Source of the DNA: Candidatus Flavonifractor intestinigallinarum
GTDB taxonomy: Bacteria > Bacillota > Clostridia > Oscillospirales > Oscillospiraceae
NCBI GenBank assembly: GCA_019119165.1
Contig: DWXO01000094.1
Coordinates: 1 to 54,808, forward strand
Direction of reading: 5' to 3'
Length of the DNA: 54,808 bases
Positions 47,523-54,808 of the stretch are shown piece by piece. A program made the translations under genes and the position numbers. Below the pieces are notes generated by a model. It was given only the letters and a program-made list of their open reading frames with translations. It made no database searches and was not told where the DNA came from. How positions within the stretch are numbered: position 1 is the first letter of the stretch; each line of letters starts with the position of its first letter.

Positions 47523-48131
47523 TCAGACTCCTTCTACCAGATTCATACGGTTTTTGGTGCGGCAGCCCTCGGCGGTGAGGATGGAAATGATCTCCGCCGC
47601 CGCGTCCGACACCTTATCGTTGACCACCAGATAGTCGTAATTGGGGATCTCCCGGTATTCCTCCCGGGCCTTCTGGAGCCGGCCCTGAATGACCTCCTCG
47701 CTGTCGGTGGCCCGACGGTGGAGGCGGCGGGACAGCTCCTCAAAGGAGGGCGGCACGATGAAGATGCACACCGCGTCGGCACACTTGGCACGCACCTTGG
47801 CGGCGCCCTGGACCTCGATGTCCAGCAGCACGTCGATACCGGCGTCCAGCTTCTCCCGAATCACCCGCAGGGAGGTACCGTAGTAATTATGGACATATTC
47901 GGCGTATTCCAACAGTTCGTCGTTGGCGATCATCCGCTCAAATTCTTCCCGGGCGACGAAGTTGTAGTTCACTCCGTCCTCCTCGCCCACCCGGGGCTGC
48001 CGGGTGGTGAAGGACACGGAAAAATAGATGTCCTTGCGTTCGCTGAGCAGCTCGGCGATCACAGTGCTCTTTCCCACCCCGGAGGGTCCGGAGAGCACGA
48101 TAAGCGTACCCTTCTCCTTCTTCTTTCCCAT
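47523..48131 (-). CDS. gmk: Guanylate kinase
   Basis: A 202-residue kinase that converts GMP to GDP. GPSGVGKST at 15-23, the GMP-binding SFTTRQPRVGEEDGVNY and the lid region are typical. I start at ATG 48131, 7-8 bases after GGAAGAGG; a TTG one codon earlier is also possible. The ATG overlaps the remA stop by one base (TGATG). It is part of the remA-gmk-rpoZ cluster. Confidence 0.97.
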   Translation of the reverse strand: MGKKKEKGTLIVLSGPSGVGKSTVIAELLSERKDIYFSVSFTTRQPRVGEEDGVNYNFVAREEFERMIANDELLEYAEYVHNYYGTSLRVIREKLDAGIDVLLDIEVQGAAKVRAKCADAVCIFIVPPSFEELSRRLHRRATDSEEVIQGRLQKAREEYREIPNYDYLVVNDKVSDAAAEIISILTAEGCRTKNRMNLVEGV

Positions 48132-48400
48132 CAAGGCGCCTCTTCCTCCTCTGCGGCTTCTGTCTCTTTTCCGCCCAGCCGGCCCGCCACCGTCTCGGTC
48201 TGAAGGGCCGAAAGCACGATGTGGTCGCTGTCCATGATGAGCACCGCCCGGGTGCGCCGTCCATAGGTAGCGTCGATCAGGTTGCCCTTGTCCCGGGCCT
48301 CCTGCACCATGCGCTTAATGGGGGCGGATTCCGGGCTGACGATGGCGATGAGCCGTCCCGCCGACACCATGTTGCCAAAGCCGATGTTGATCAGTTTCAT
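48131..48400 (-). CDS. remA: Extracellular matrix regulator RemA (DUF370)
   Basis: An 89-residue DNA-binding protein. [30 protein letters not shown] and [17 protein letters not shown] match the RemA/DUF370 family, which in Bacillus activates matrix and osmoprotection genes as large rings. The acidic tail ([12 protein letters not shown]) is a local addition. The yicC-remA-gmk-rpoZ order is the common Firmicute arrangement. The start ATG 48400 lies 11 bases after the yicC stop. Confidence 0.95.
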   Translation of the reverse strand: MKLINIGFGNMVSAGRLIAIVSPESAPIKRMVQEARDKGNLIDATYGRRTRAVLIMDSDHIVLSALQTETVAGRLGGKETEAAEEEEAP

Positions 48401-48411
48401 GGGACCGCTCC

Positions 48412-49290
48412 TTACTCGATGTTCTGGATCTGCTCCCGGATCTTCTCGATCTCGGCCTTGATGTCCACCACATAGCCGGCGGTCTCGATATCGCTGCACT
48501 TGGAGCCGATGGTGTTGGCCTCCCGGTTGAACTCCTGGATCAGGAAGTCCAGCTTGCGGCCGATGGCCCCGCCCTGGCCCAGCATATGGTCCAGCTGGGA
48601 CAGATGGCTGCGCAGACGAACGGTTTCCTCGTCCACCGCCACCTTGTCGGCGTAGATGGCCGCCTCGGTGAGGATGCGGCTCTCATCGATCTGGGTGTTC
48701 TGGAGCACCTCGTTCATCCGGGCCACCAGCTTGGCCCGATAGTCGGCCACGATGCCGGGGGAGCGCGTCTCCACCTTGGACACCAGGCCCTCGATGGTGG
48801 CCGCCCGGGACCGGACGTCCTGGCACAGCTTCTCCCCTTCCCGGGTACGCATGGCGTCGAAGTCGTCCAGGGCCAGGTCCAGCACCGAGCAGATGTCGGC
48901 AGACAGGGCCTCCAGGTCCTCCTGGGTCTTTTCCACCAGGAACACGTCCTGGAACCGGGAGAGCAAGGACACCGAGATATCGTCCCGCAGGCCGTAGGTA
49001 TCCCGCAGGTCCTTCAGGGCGGCGTAGTAGCCGTCGGCCACCGGCTTGTTCACCGAAATGGCCACGTCGCCATTGGCGGAGGGGCCGATGGTGATGTACA
49101 CGTCCACCTTACCCCGGGAGATCCGGCTCTGCACCCGGCTTTTCACCGCGTCCTCGGCAAAGACATAGATGCGGGGCAGCTTGACGGTGCAATCCAGATA
49201 GCGGTTATTCACCGAGCGCAGCTCCACCGTGATGGGCCGGCCGTTGAGGTTGGCCTCTCCCCGGCCATAGCCGGTCATACTCTTGACCAA
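48412..49290 (-). CDS. yicC: YicC family endoribonuclease
   Basis: A 292-residue YicC/YloC protein. MTGYGRGEA at the start, the [11 protein letters not shown] stretch and the C-terminal [21 protein letters not shown] are conserved. Family members degrade RNA together with other ribonucleases. I place the start at TTG 49290 (protein M-V-K-S-M-T-G-Y-G) with AGGGGG 8 bases upstream; an ATG four codons later is the alternative. It is first in the long operon and has its own promoter. Confidence 0.93.
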   Translation of the reverse strand: MVKSMTGYGRGEANLNGRPITVELRSVNNRYLDCTVKLPRIYVFAEDAVKSRVQSRISRGKVDVYITIGPSANGDVAISVNKPVADGYYAALKDLRDTYGLRDDISVSLLSRFQDVFLVEKTQEDLEALSADICSVLDLALDDFDAMRTREGEKLCQDVRSRAATIEGLVSKVETRSPGIVADYRAKLVARMNEVLQNTQIDESRILTEAAIYADKVAVDEETVRLRSHLSQLDHMLGQGGAIGRKLDFLIQEFNREANTIGSKCSDIETAGYVVDIKAEIEKIREQIQNIE

Positions 49291-49332
49291 ATGGGGTTCC
49301 CCCTGTTCGTATGAAAGTATTTAATCTGACTT

Positions 49333-49361
49333 ATTATATCAGACTACCGGTTCTTCCGCAA
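49333..49361 (-). promoter_or_regulatory. Promoter of the yicC-remA-gmk operon
   Basis: TTGCGG (49356-49361), 17 bases, TATAAT (49333-49338) on the minus strand. The -35 lies inside the end of the upstream membrane protein gene. An AGTCTGA/TCAGATT inverted repeat flanks the -10. Confidence 0.6.
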
Positions 49362-49883
49362 GCCCCTGTCCACCCGGGCCACATAGAAGGCAATGAGTTT
49401 GGAAAAACCGATATCATAGATCACAAAGCCGATGTTGCCGGCGGCAAAGACCATCCAGGTCTGGCTGAGGGCGGCGGGCAGGAAGGGCAGAAAGAGTGCC
49501 TTCAGCCCGAACCACAGCACCGCCAGGGCCACATTGCAGCAGGCCAGCTTGCCCACCCATTCTGCCACCCGGCTGGGCAGCCGCTCCAGCAGGCTTTTCA
49601 CCATGGGCCACAGCCCGAAGAAGATCAGGTAGAGCAGCCCCACGCTCTTGCTGGGGATGAGAAGCAGCCCCAGGATGCCGGTGGCCGCGTAGCAGAAAAA
49701 CCCGGCGGCCAGGCTGGCGGACACCACCGCTCCCGCCGGAAACACCCCCGCCACCGCCACCAGCGCCAGCTTGCCGGTGGGGGCCAGGAAGGCCAGGTAG
49801 AGGGAGATGAGGGACAATCCGGTGAGCAGACCCACCAGCGCCGTCCGCCCCGCGCCGCCGCGGTAAGAACCTCGCCCTGCCAT
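49344..49883 (-). CDS. Hypothetical membrane protein, 179 residues
   Basis: Unrecognised. It has about five hydrophobic segments (roughly 15-33, 40-62, 64-95, 108-135 and 140-168), a basic N-terminus (GRGSYRGGAGR) and a basic C-terminus (RVDRGLRKNR). The GLWPMVKSLLERLPSRVAEW loop is the most distinctive part. No transport or enzyme motif is visible. It starts 3 bases before the end of the DnaJ-like gene's downstream spacer and lies last in the cdaA-ybbR-rseC string, so it may belong to the cell-envelope functions of that string. Its length and topology resemble small putative energy-coupling or folate/queuosine-type membrane proteins, but I do not assign one. Confidence 0.8.
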   Translation of the reverse strand: MAGRGSYRGGAGRTALVGLLTGLSLISLYLAFLAPTGKLALVAVAGVFPAGAVVSASLAAGFFCYAATGILGLLLIPSKSVGLLYLIFFGLWPMVKSLLERLPSRVAEWVGKLACCNVALAVLWFGLKALFLPFLPAALSQTWMVFAAGNIGFVIYDIGFSKLIAFYVARVDRGLRKNR

Positions 49884-49886
49884 GGC

Positions 49887-50480
49887 TCAGTTCCCGCAGC
49901 CGCCGCACAGGCAGTTGAGACACATACAGGCGGTACACATATCGCAGGCGTCGGGGCCGCCGCCGTAGCCATAGGGCCGGTAAGCCTGGCCGCCCTGGCG
50001 CATCATCATCAGGGCCTGCCGGTACTCGGCGTTGGAGGGGTCCATGTTGCAGGCCATCTGGATATGCTGGGTGGCCTCGTCCAGCCAGCCCTTCCGGTAG
50101 GCCAGGGAGCCGGTGAGGAAGTGCCACTCGGCGTCCTGATTGGGAGCGCTGCGCAGCAGCTGCTCCGCCCGGCTTAGATCCCCCATGTTGATGGCCTGGC
50201 GGACCTGATTGTACAGGCTGGAGCCCTGGGAGGAGGAGCCGTAGGACTGCTGATACCCTCCCTGGTAGCCGCCGCTCTGGTGGCCGCCGCCGGAGCGCAT
50301 CTTGGTGATGGCGTCGTAGGCCTCGTTGATCTCCTTCATCTTCTCCTCCGCCAGATCGGCCAGAGGATTGTTCTGATAGTTGTCGGGATGGTACTTCCGG
50401 GCCAGTTCCCGGTACGCCCGCTTGATCTCGTCGTCGCTGGCGTCAGGTTTCACACCCAATACGCTGTAAGGATCGCTCAT
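49887..50480 (-). CDS. J-domain protein with Cys-rich tail
   Basis: A 197-residue protein. An N-terminal J domain (about 1-65) has HPD at 31-33, so it should stimulate a DnaK ATPase. A Gly/Ser/Gln-rich linker ([21 protein letters not shown]) follows, then a TPR-like helical region (about 105-165). The tail is very Cys-rich: [18 protein letters not shown], suggesting metal or cluster binding or membrane attachment. The start ATG 50480 has AGGAG 9 bases upstream. It overlaps the DUF5685 gene by 4 bases, implying coupled synthesis. The client is unknown. Confidence 0.88.
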   Translation of the reverse strand: MSDPYSVLGVKPDASDDEIKRAYRELARKYHPDNYQNNPLADLAEEKMKEINEAYDAITKMRSGGGHQSGGYQGGYQQSYGSSSQGSSLYNQVRQAINMGDLSRAEQLLRSAPNQDAEWHFLTGSLAYRKGWLDEATQHIQMACNMDPSNAEYRQALMMMRQGGQAYRPYGYGGGPDACDMCTACMCLNCLCGGCGN

Positions 50481-51346
50481 GTATGTTTTCTCCTGTCTGT
50501 ATGATTGGCGGCCTTCCATTGACCGGTAAAGACCAGTTCTTCCACGGCGGGCAGGCCCAGATAGAGGATGTTCTCCACCGTCCCCTGCCAGTGGCCCAGC
50601 TCCAGCAAAGCCATGGCCGACCGGGCCAGGTTGAGGGAGTGGCGCAGGGTGGTGCGCATGGTCTCCCGCCCCTCCTCCGGCCTGCCGTCAAAGCGGATGA
50701 GAATGGGGTTGTAGGCGCCGATACGCCTGTCCTCCTCCAGATCGTCCCAGGCATCCACCAGGTAGATCCACCGCCCGATGTGGTAGAGCAGCTGTTCCAT
50801 GGCCCGGTCCCGGGCCCGGTCCCCCGAGGGGGGCGCTGCGGCGGTGAGGAGCCGGGCGAAGGTGTCCGCCGTCCGGTCGATGGAGGGGCACCTCTCCCCC
50901 TCCAGCTCCTGAAGTTCCCTCAGGCATTGGCGCACCGCGCCGTCAAAGTCGGGCCGAGCGGCGGCAGCCTTCCGGTAGCCCCGGCCCAGCAGCCGGGAGA
51001 GCAGCCGGGCGGGCAGGCCCTTCCAGAATCCGCTGTCGGCCACCGTGTCCCGCAGCTTCCAGTAGCTGAGGATGGTGCCGGCGTCGGCGGCTGCGTCCAC
51101 TCCGGCGGAGAGAACACAGCTTTTCTTCCTGCACCACAGCCGGGCGGGGCACCGCCGGGAGGCAGGCTCCGGCTTTGCGCCGTCCAGCAGCATGGCAAGA
51201 AAGGTGAAGTCGTAGTTGAGGAACATCCGGGCGGTAAAGCCGTGGCGTTTGCCCAGGGCATGGCACACCCCGCAATAGAGGGCCTCATAGTCCCGGTTTT
51301 CCCGCACCTTCAGCTCGTCCCGCCAGGGACGCACATAGCCGAACAT
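50477..51346 (-). CDS. DUF5685 family protein
   Basis: A 289-residue uncharacterised protein starting [16 protein letters not shown], which is the typical opening of DUF5685. Residues [14 protein letters not shown] and the two later Cys ([12 protein letters not shown]) suggest a metal-bound or disulfide-linked site. The C-terminal half is helical ([31 protein letters not shown]) with acidic patches. It sits between rseC (1-base overlap) and the J-domain gene (4-base overlap), a linkage that suggests a shared maturation or quality-control process. Function unknown. Confidence 0.85.
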   Translation of the reverse strand: MFGYVRPWRDELKVRENRDYEALYCGVCHALGKRHGFTARMFLNYDFTFLAMLLDGAKPEPASRRCPARLWCRKKSCVLSAGVDAAADAGTILSYWKLRDTVADSGFWKGLPARLLSRLLGRGYRKAAAARPDFDGAVRQCLRELQELEGERCPSIDRTADTFARLLTAAAPPSGDRARDRAMEQLLYHIGRWIYLVDAWDDLEEDRRIGAYNPILIRFDGRPEEGRETMRTTLRHSLNLARSAMALLELGHWQGTVENILYLGLPAVEELVFTGQWKAANHTDRRKHT

Positions 51347-51774
51347 CAGTCGATGGGATTGATGGCGGTAATGCAGAAGGTGATGGAGCGGCTGCGGCGG
51401 ACCTGCCGGTCCAGCAGCACCGCCAGCAGCACCCCCACGGCGAAGCCGATGCCGCCCACCGCGGCGCTGATACCGCCGCTGAGCTGGAGGGCGGCGCAGA
51501 TGAAGTAGCCCAGGAAAAACAGGATAAAGGGCACCAGATAGACCACCACGGCGGCCTTGAGGATGCCGCCGGTGGAGGACTCCACCCGCACCATGTCGCC
51601 GGGCATGGCCCGCACCGGGTTGGCCGCCATGACGGCCACGGTGGAGCTGACCATCAGCTCGCTGCACCCGCCGCCGCACTTGGAGCAGTCGTGGCCGCAG
51701 GCGGACTGGCGCTTTACCGCCACCTCCGCCCGGCCGTCGGGAAACACTTTGGTCACTTTTGCAGTTTGAATCAT
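51346..51774 (-). CDS. rseC: SoxR-reducing system protein RseC family
   Basis: A 142-residue membrane protein. The N-terminal soluble part has the RseC cysteine cluster CGHDCSKCGGGC (about 26-37), followed by two adjacent membrane helices (about 73-95 and 100-122). RseC-type proteins are linked to electron transfer (Rnf/Rsx) and SoxR reduction in other bacteria; in clostridia their exact partner is unknown. The stop overlaps the DUF5685 start. Confidence 0.92.
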   Translation of the reverse strand: MIQTAKVTKVFPDGRAEVAVKRQSACGHDCSKCGGGCSELMVSSTVAVMAANPVRAMPGDMVRVESSTGGILKAAVVVYLVPFILFFLGYFICAALQLSGGISAAVGGIGFAVGVLLAVLLDRQVRRSRSITFCITAINPID

Positions 51775-51815
51775 GGGATCACCTTGGTTTTTCTCTTTTA
51801 TTCCGTCACAAAACG

Positions 51816-53060
51816 CTAAGTCAGGGACACCGAGATGGCGTACTCCCCCACCACGCCCACGCTGCTGCTGCCGTCCAAATAGACCTTGACGGGGACGGTA
51901 CGGCTGCCGGTGGAGGGGTCGGTGTTGGACAGGTCGGCCACAATCCGCAGCTGAGACTCGGTGATCTCATTGACCTCATCCTCCGGTCCCCGGATGAGGA
52001 CGCTGCACGACTTGGTGATGGCCTCCGCCTCATAACCGGCGGGGGTGTTGATGATCTCGATGTTGTCCACCTTCATGGTACGGGTGGCCAGCCCCTGGAT
52101 GGTCACCGTCACATTCACTTCGGTAATGCCGCTGACGTTGGTCAGCTCGGGGGAGAGTTCGATCTCCTTGGTAAACACATTGGTGCCGTACACATCGGCC
52201 AGCTTGATGTCCCCCAGAGAAATCTCCTTCAGGCCCTCCACGTCGGCCTGATCGCCGGACACCATGATGGTGTCGGTGGGGCTGAAGGTCACCTTGGCAT
52301 TGTCCGCCGTGGCGCCGCCGCCGTCGATGAGGTTGACGGTGAGGGGCACCTCCTTGAGTATCTCCACCGGCAGGGTCACCAGCACGGTCTCCGGCTGGGC
52401 CTGGATGTTGGCCCCGGTCACCGGATTGCCGTTGGGATCAATGAGGGTCACAGGGCACTGCTCGCTGTAGGTGCTGGTCAGCTCCTGCTGAGACACCGTC
52501 ACCTGGGCGTACTGCACCTGATCCACCAGCTCCTCCTGGCCGCTGATGGTGATGGTCTCCGGGGTGATGGAGAACTCGCCACGCTGATAGCCCTCGGCCA
52601 CGCTGCCCTCAAAGACCGCCTGGACCGGCACGTCCTTTTCGGTCCAGCGGGACACGGTGAAGTCCACGGTGGCGGGACTGGTGTACCTGAGGTCGATGGC
52701 GTCGGTAGAGGTGATGGACCGGGGATAGCTGATAAGGCGGGTGGTGATGGGGATGGACTGCTCCCCCGGCTCGGTGATAGAGGACACGTCGATGGTCACC
52801 GTCACATCCCCCTGGGACAGGCGGTTGAACACGTCCCGGCGGGCCTGGATGTTGAGGCTCACCGTCTGCTCCGCCCCTTCGGAGATCATCAGCCCCCGCT
52901 CCTCCAGCACGTCCATGCCGCTGAACACCACCTGAACGCTGCGGACGGTGCCGGTGGTAATGGGGTTGGCCTCCTTGCCCACATAGATCCACAGGGCGAA
53001 GGCCAGCAGCAGGGAGACCAGAATATAGAACCACTTGGAATCAGTGATCTTTCTCACCAT
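51816..53060 (-). CDS. cdaR: CdaA regulatory protein CdaR (YbbR domains)
   Basis: A 414-residue protein with one N-terminal membrane helix (about 9-28) and an extracellular string of YbbR repeats (about 35-410). It regulates the diadenylate cyclase CdaA, whose gene precedes it with a 20-base overlap. The cda operon usually continues to glmM; here rseC and others follow instead. Beta-rich repeats such as VTVTIDVSSI, VPVQAVFEG and VPLTVNLI mark the domains. Confidence 0.93.
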   Translation of the reverse strand: MVRKITDSKWFYILVSLLLAFALWIYVGKEANPITTGTVRSVQVVFSGMDVLEERGLMISEGAEQTVSLNIQARRDVFNRLSQGDVTVTIDVSSITEPGEQSIPITTRLISYPRSITSTDAIDLRYTSPATVDFTVSRWTEKDVPVQAVFEGSVAEGYQRGEFSITPETITISGQEELVDQVQYAQVTVSQQELTSTYSEQCPVTLIDPNGNPVTGANIQAQPETVLVTLPVEILKEVPLTVNLIDGGGATADNAKVTFSPTDTIMVSGDQADVEGLKEISLGDIKLADVYGTNVFTKEIELSPELTNVSGITEVNVTVTIQGLATRTMKVDNIEIINTPAGYEAEAITKSCSVLIRGPEDEVNEITESQLRIVADLSNTDPSTGSRTVPVKVYLDGSSSVGVVGEYAISVSLT

Positions 53061-53928
53061 TCTGCTTCTCCCCCTTTCCGCCCCGGAACAGCGACTTGAA
53101 TTTAAACTTGGAGGGCGCTTCGGTCTGTTCCTTTTCGGGCATCAGCTCGTTGCGGAGCAGCCGCTCCAGGGTCTCGGGGGCCAGATGCCGCTTGAGCATC
53201 CCGCCCACCGCCACCGAGATGGAGCCGGTCTCCTCGGAGACGATGGCCACCACCGCGTCGGTGTGCTCGCTGGCGCCGATGCCCGCCCGGTGGCGCATAC
53301 CCAGCTCCCGGGACAGGTTCACGTTGCCCGACATGGGGAGCATACAGCCCGCGCCCACGATACGCCCGCCCCGAACGATGACGGCGCCGTCATGGAGGGG
53401 GGCCTTGTTCCAGAAGATGTTTTTCAGCAGTTCGGCGCTCACCGAGCAATCCAGGGCTGTGCCCGTCTTGATGGCATCGTCCAGCATATTTTTCCGCTCA
53501 AACACCATCAGCGCGCCGGTCTTGGACTTGGACAGAGAGGCGTAGGCCTCCACCGTCTGGGTGATGGCCCCGTCCAACTCGTTGCGCTCCTCGGCGTGGG
53601 TAAAGACCTGGCCCAGGCTGGTGCGGCCCATCTGCTCCAGGAAGCGGCGGATCTCCGGTTGGAAGATGACCACCAGGGCCACAACGCCCCATTCCACCAC
53701 CCTGCCCAGCAGGAAATTAACGGTGTTAAGCTGAAGCAGGCTGGAGGCCCACAGAGCCACAATGAGCACCAGAATGCCCTTGGCCACCGCCCCGGAGCTG
53801 GTGCGGCGGATGAGCATGATAAGCTTGTAGATGATAAACGCCATGATCAGGATATCGATGACATCGAAGATCCCGATGGGGGTCACCATCCCTTTGAGCT
53901 GCTGCAGCAGATATAAAATGCCTTCCAT
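53041..53928 (-). CDS. cdaA: Diadenylate cyclase CdaA
   Basis: A 295-residue enzyme that makes cyclic di-AMP from two ATP, a second messenger for potassium and osmotic control. Three membrane helices occupy about 15-90. The DAC domain follows, with catalytic DGA at 180-182 and the ATP-binding RHRAG at 212-216. The C-terminal tail is charged (KEQTEAPSKFKFKSLFRGGKGEK). It is first in its operon with a good promoter; the CdaR partner overlaps its end. Confidence 0.97.
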   Translation of the reverse strand: MEGILYLLQQLKGMVTPIGIFDVIDILIMAFIIYKLIMLIRRTSSGAVAKGILVLIVALWASSLLQLNTVNFLLGRVVEWGVVALVVIFQPEIRRFLEQMGRTSLGQVFTHAEERNELDGAITQTVEAYASLSKSKTGALMVFERKNMLDDAIKTGTALDCSVSAELLKNIFWNKAPLHDGAVIVRGGRIVGAGCMLPMSGNVNLSRELGMRHRAGIGASEHTDAVVAIVSEETGSISVAVGGMLKRHLAPETLERLLRNELMPEKEQTEAPSKFKFKSLFRGGKGEKQNGEKDH

Positions 53929-54009
53929 ACTCCCACGTCTCCCGCTCTCCGGCGGCGCCGGTCATTGCTGACTGGCCGGATCTGTGATCCGACCTACTTT
54001 AACCAATTT

Positions 54010-54038
54010 ATTATACTGTATTCCCCTGTGATTGACAA
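54010..54038 (-). promoter_or_regulatory. Promoter of cdaA-cdaR
   Basis: TTGTCA (54033-54038), 17 bases, TATAAT (54010-54015) on the minus strand. The leader is about 75 bases and holds a small GGATC/GATCC hairpin (53979-53991 region) without other visible signals. Confidence 0.8.
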
Positions 54039-54117
54039 GGGCAAGCAAGATCAATTTTCTGTGAATTCCGCTCACCGTTCCCCCGGCTCCGACCGGTTCC
54101 GACGCCCTGCAAGCAGC

Positions 54118-54149
54118 AAAAAACCCTCCGGGCCGGGGGCCTTGGAGGG
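54118..54149 (-). terminator. Terminator of the cysteine desulfurase-like gene
   Basis: A stem CCCTCC / GGAGGG with an inner GGCC-CCC-GGCC hairpin, followed by TTTTTT on the minus strand, 9 bases after the stop. Confidence 0.8.
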
Positions 54150-54157
54150 CATTTCGC

Positions 54158-54808
54158 TCAGCGGGATGATTGGACCAGCCGGGAGAGTTCCCACACAAAC
54201 CGGTCCACCTCCGCCGCCGTATTGAAGTCGGAGACGCTCATGCGGACAGTGCCCACCTCCAGGGTGCCGGCGTTTTCGTGGGCCAGGGGGGCACAGTGGA
54301 GCCCCGCCCGCAGGGCGATGCCCCGGCGGCTCAGGGCCTCCCCCACCGCTTCGCAGTCCATCCCCTCCACCTGGAAGGAGAGCACGCCGCTCTGACAGGC
54401 CGGGTTCCTGGCCTGAAAGGCCCTCACCCGGGGCAGCCGGGCCAGGCCCTGGGCGGCCCGGCGGATGAGGCCCCCCTCCCGTTTGCCGATGGCCTCCGGG
54501 GTGCGGGCGGCCACATAGCGCAGCCCCGCCAGCAGTCCGGCAATGCCGGGCAGGTTATGGGTCCCCGCCTCCAGCCGGTCGGGCAGATAGTCGGGCATGG
54601 TCTGGAGGGCGGAGGCGCTGCCGGTGCCTCCCTGGATCAGGGGGACTGCCTCTCCGGCGCAGAGGAGCAGCCCGGTGCCCTGGGGGCCGTACAGCCCCTT
54701 GTGGCCGGGCATGGCGATGAAGGCCGCCCCCAGCTTCTCCTGCCGCACCGGCAGGCAGCCGGCGGACTGGGAGGCGTCTACAATCAGGGGCACCCTCCGG
54801 CGGCGGCA
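54158..54808 (-). CDS. Cysteine desulfurase/class V aminotransferase, 5' end outside window
   Basis: The last 216 codons of a PLP enzyme of the SufS/NifS family; the start lies beyond the window edge. The PLP lysine is in PGHKGLYGPQGTG and the catalytic Cys in RAGLHCAP, both as in SufS/CsdA-like desulfurases that free sulfur from cysteine. The C-terminus (TVRMSVSDFNTAAEVDRF) is also typical. It belongs to the single-gene type often annotated as a cysteine desulfurase family protein in clostridia. A partner gene, if any, would be upstream, outside the window. Confidence 0.9.
   Translation of the reverse strand, partial: CRRRRVPLIVDASQSAGCLPVRQEKLGAAFIAMPGHKGLYGPQGTGLLLCAGEAVPLIQGGTGSASALQTMPDYLPDRLEAGTHNLPGIAGLLAGLRYVAARTPEAIGKREGGLIRRAAQGLARLPRVRAFQARNPACQSGVLSFQVEGMDCEAVGEALSRRGIALRAGLHCAPLAHENAGTLEVGTVRMSVSDFNTAAEVDRFVWELSRLVQSSR

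Overview
The window looks like a chromosomal segment of a GC-rich, anaerobic, endospore-forming Firmicute, most likely of the Oscillospiraceae (Flavonifractor/Pseudoflavonifractor/Lawsonibacter-like). This is inferred from four things: very GC-rich codon use combined with AT-rich SigA-type promoters and AGGAGG ribosome sites; sporulation genes (spoIVA, sipL, spoVM); strictly anaerobic enzymes (2-hydroxyacyl-CoA dehydratase with its activase, an acyl-CoA dehydrogenase/ETF/rubredoxin fusion with a flavodiiron protein, a molybdenum hydroxylase); and the Bacillus/Clostridium gene order around priA, prkC and spoVM. I see no rRNA, tRNA, CRISPR array, complete insertion sequence or prophage.

Layout. 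1-2.5 kb: blaR1 (cut by the window edge) and blaI behind a promoter with two BlaI operators, then a two-domain PPK2. 2.6-9.7 kb, plus strand: purB, pfkA, an unknown protein with a secreted-type nuclease lipoprotein, and a 2-hydroxyacyl-CoA dehydratase pair whose second subunit is fused in frame to its activase. 9.9-12.3 kb: a mobile-element-like block (RepA_N-type protein, DnaC-like ATPase, tyrosine recombinase). 12.5-20.7 kb, minus strand: a MurT/GatD-like pair, an aminotransferase, coaX with a probable pantothenate ECF S component, and leuC-leuD-leuB. 20.8-25.1 kb, plus strand: a Crp/Fnr regulator followed by a three-subunit molybdenum hydroxylase.

25.1-33.8 kb, minus strand: a lipoprotein; spoIVA; the redox pair (acyl-CoA dehydrogenase-EtfA-rubredoxin fusion plus flavodiiron protein); a ferredoxin/NapH-like/ArsR operon; sipL, spoVM and a 54-residue membrane protein. 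33.9-49.3 kb, minus strand: a long housekeeping run, in transcription order yicC-remA-gmk-rpoZ-priA-def-fmt-(PIG-V-like)-(YugP)-rsmB-rlmN-stp-prkC-rsgA-thiN. This is the Bacillus order with coaBC and rpe missing and two membrane proteins inserted. 49.3-54.8 kb: cdaA-ybbR-rseC-DUF5685-dnaJ-like-membrane protein, then the end of a cysteine desulfurase-like gene.

The most interesting points are: (i) the acyl-CoA dehydrogenase-EtfA-rubredoxin fusion directly upstream of a flavodiiron protein, behind a Fur/PerR-like dyad, which suggests a self-contained electron path from acyl-CoA to O2 or NO; (ii) an ArsR repressor with the two cysteines of persulfide sensors, a perfect operator over its promoter and a ferredoxin plus membrane Fe-S protein as targets; (iii) a GatD homologue lacking both the catalytic Cys and His; (iv) a dehydratase-activase fusion created across an A7 tract that is itself part of a ribosome-binding site; (v) an unexplained 220-residue C-terminal domain on RsmB; (vi) a dispersed family of short palindromes carrying a GTAG head like REP elements; and (vii) the spore coat basement genes spoIVA, sipL and spoVM, two of them with matching SigE-type promoters.
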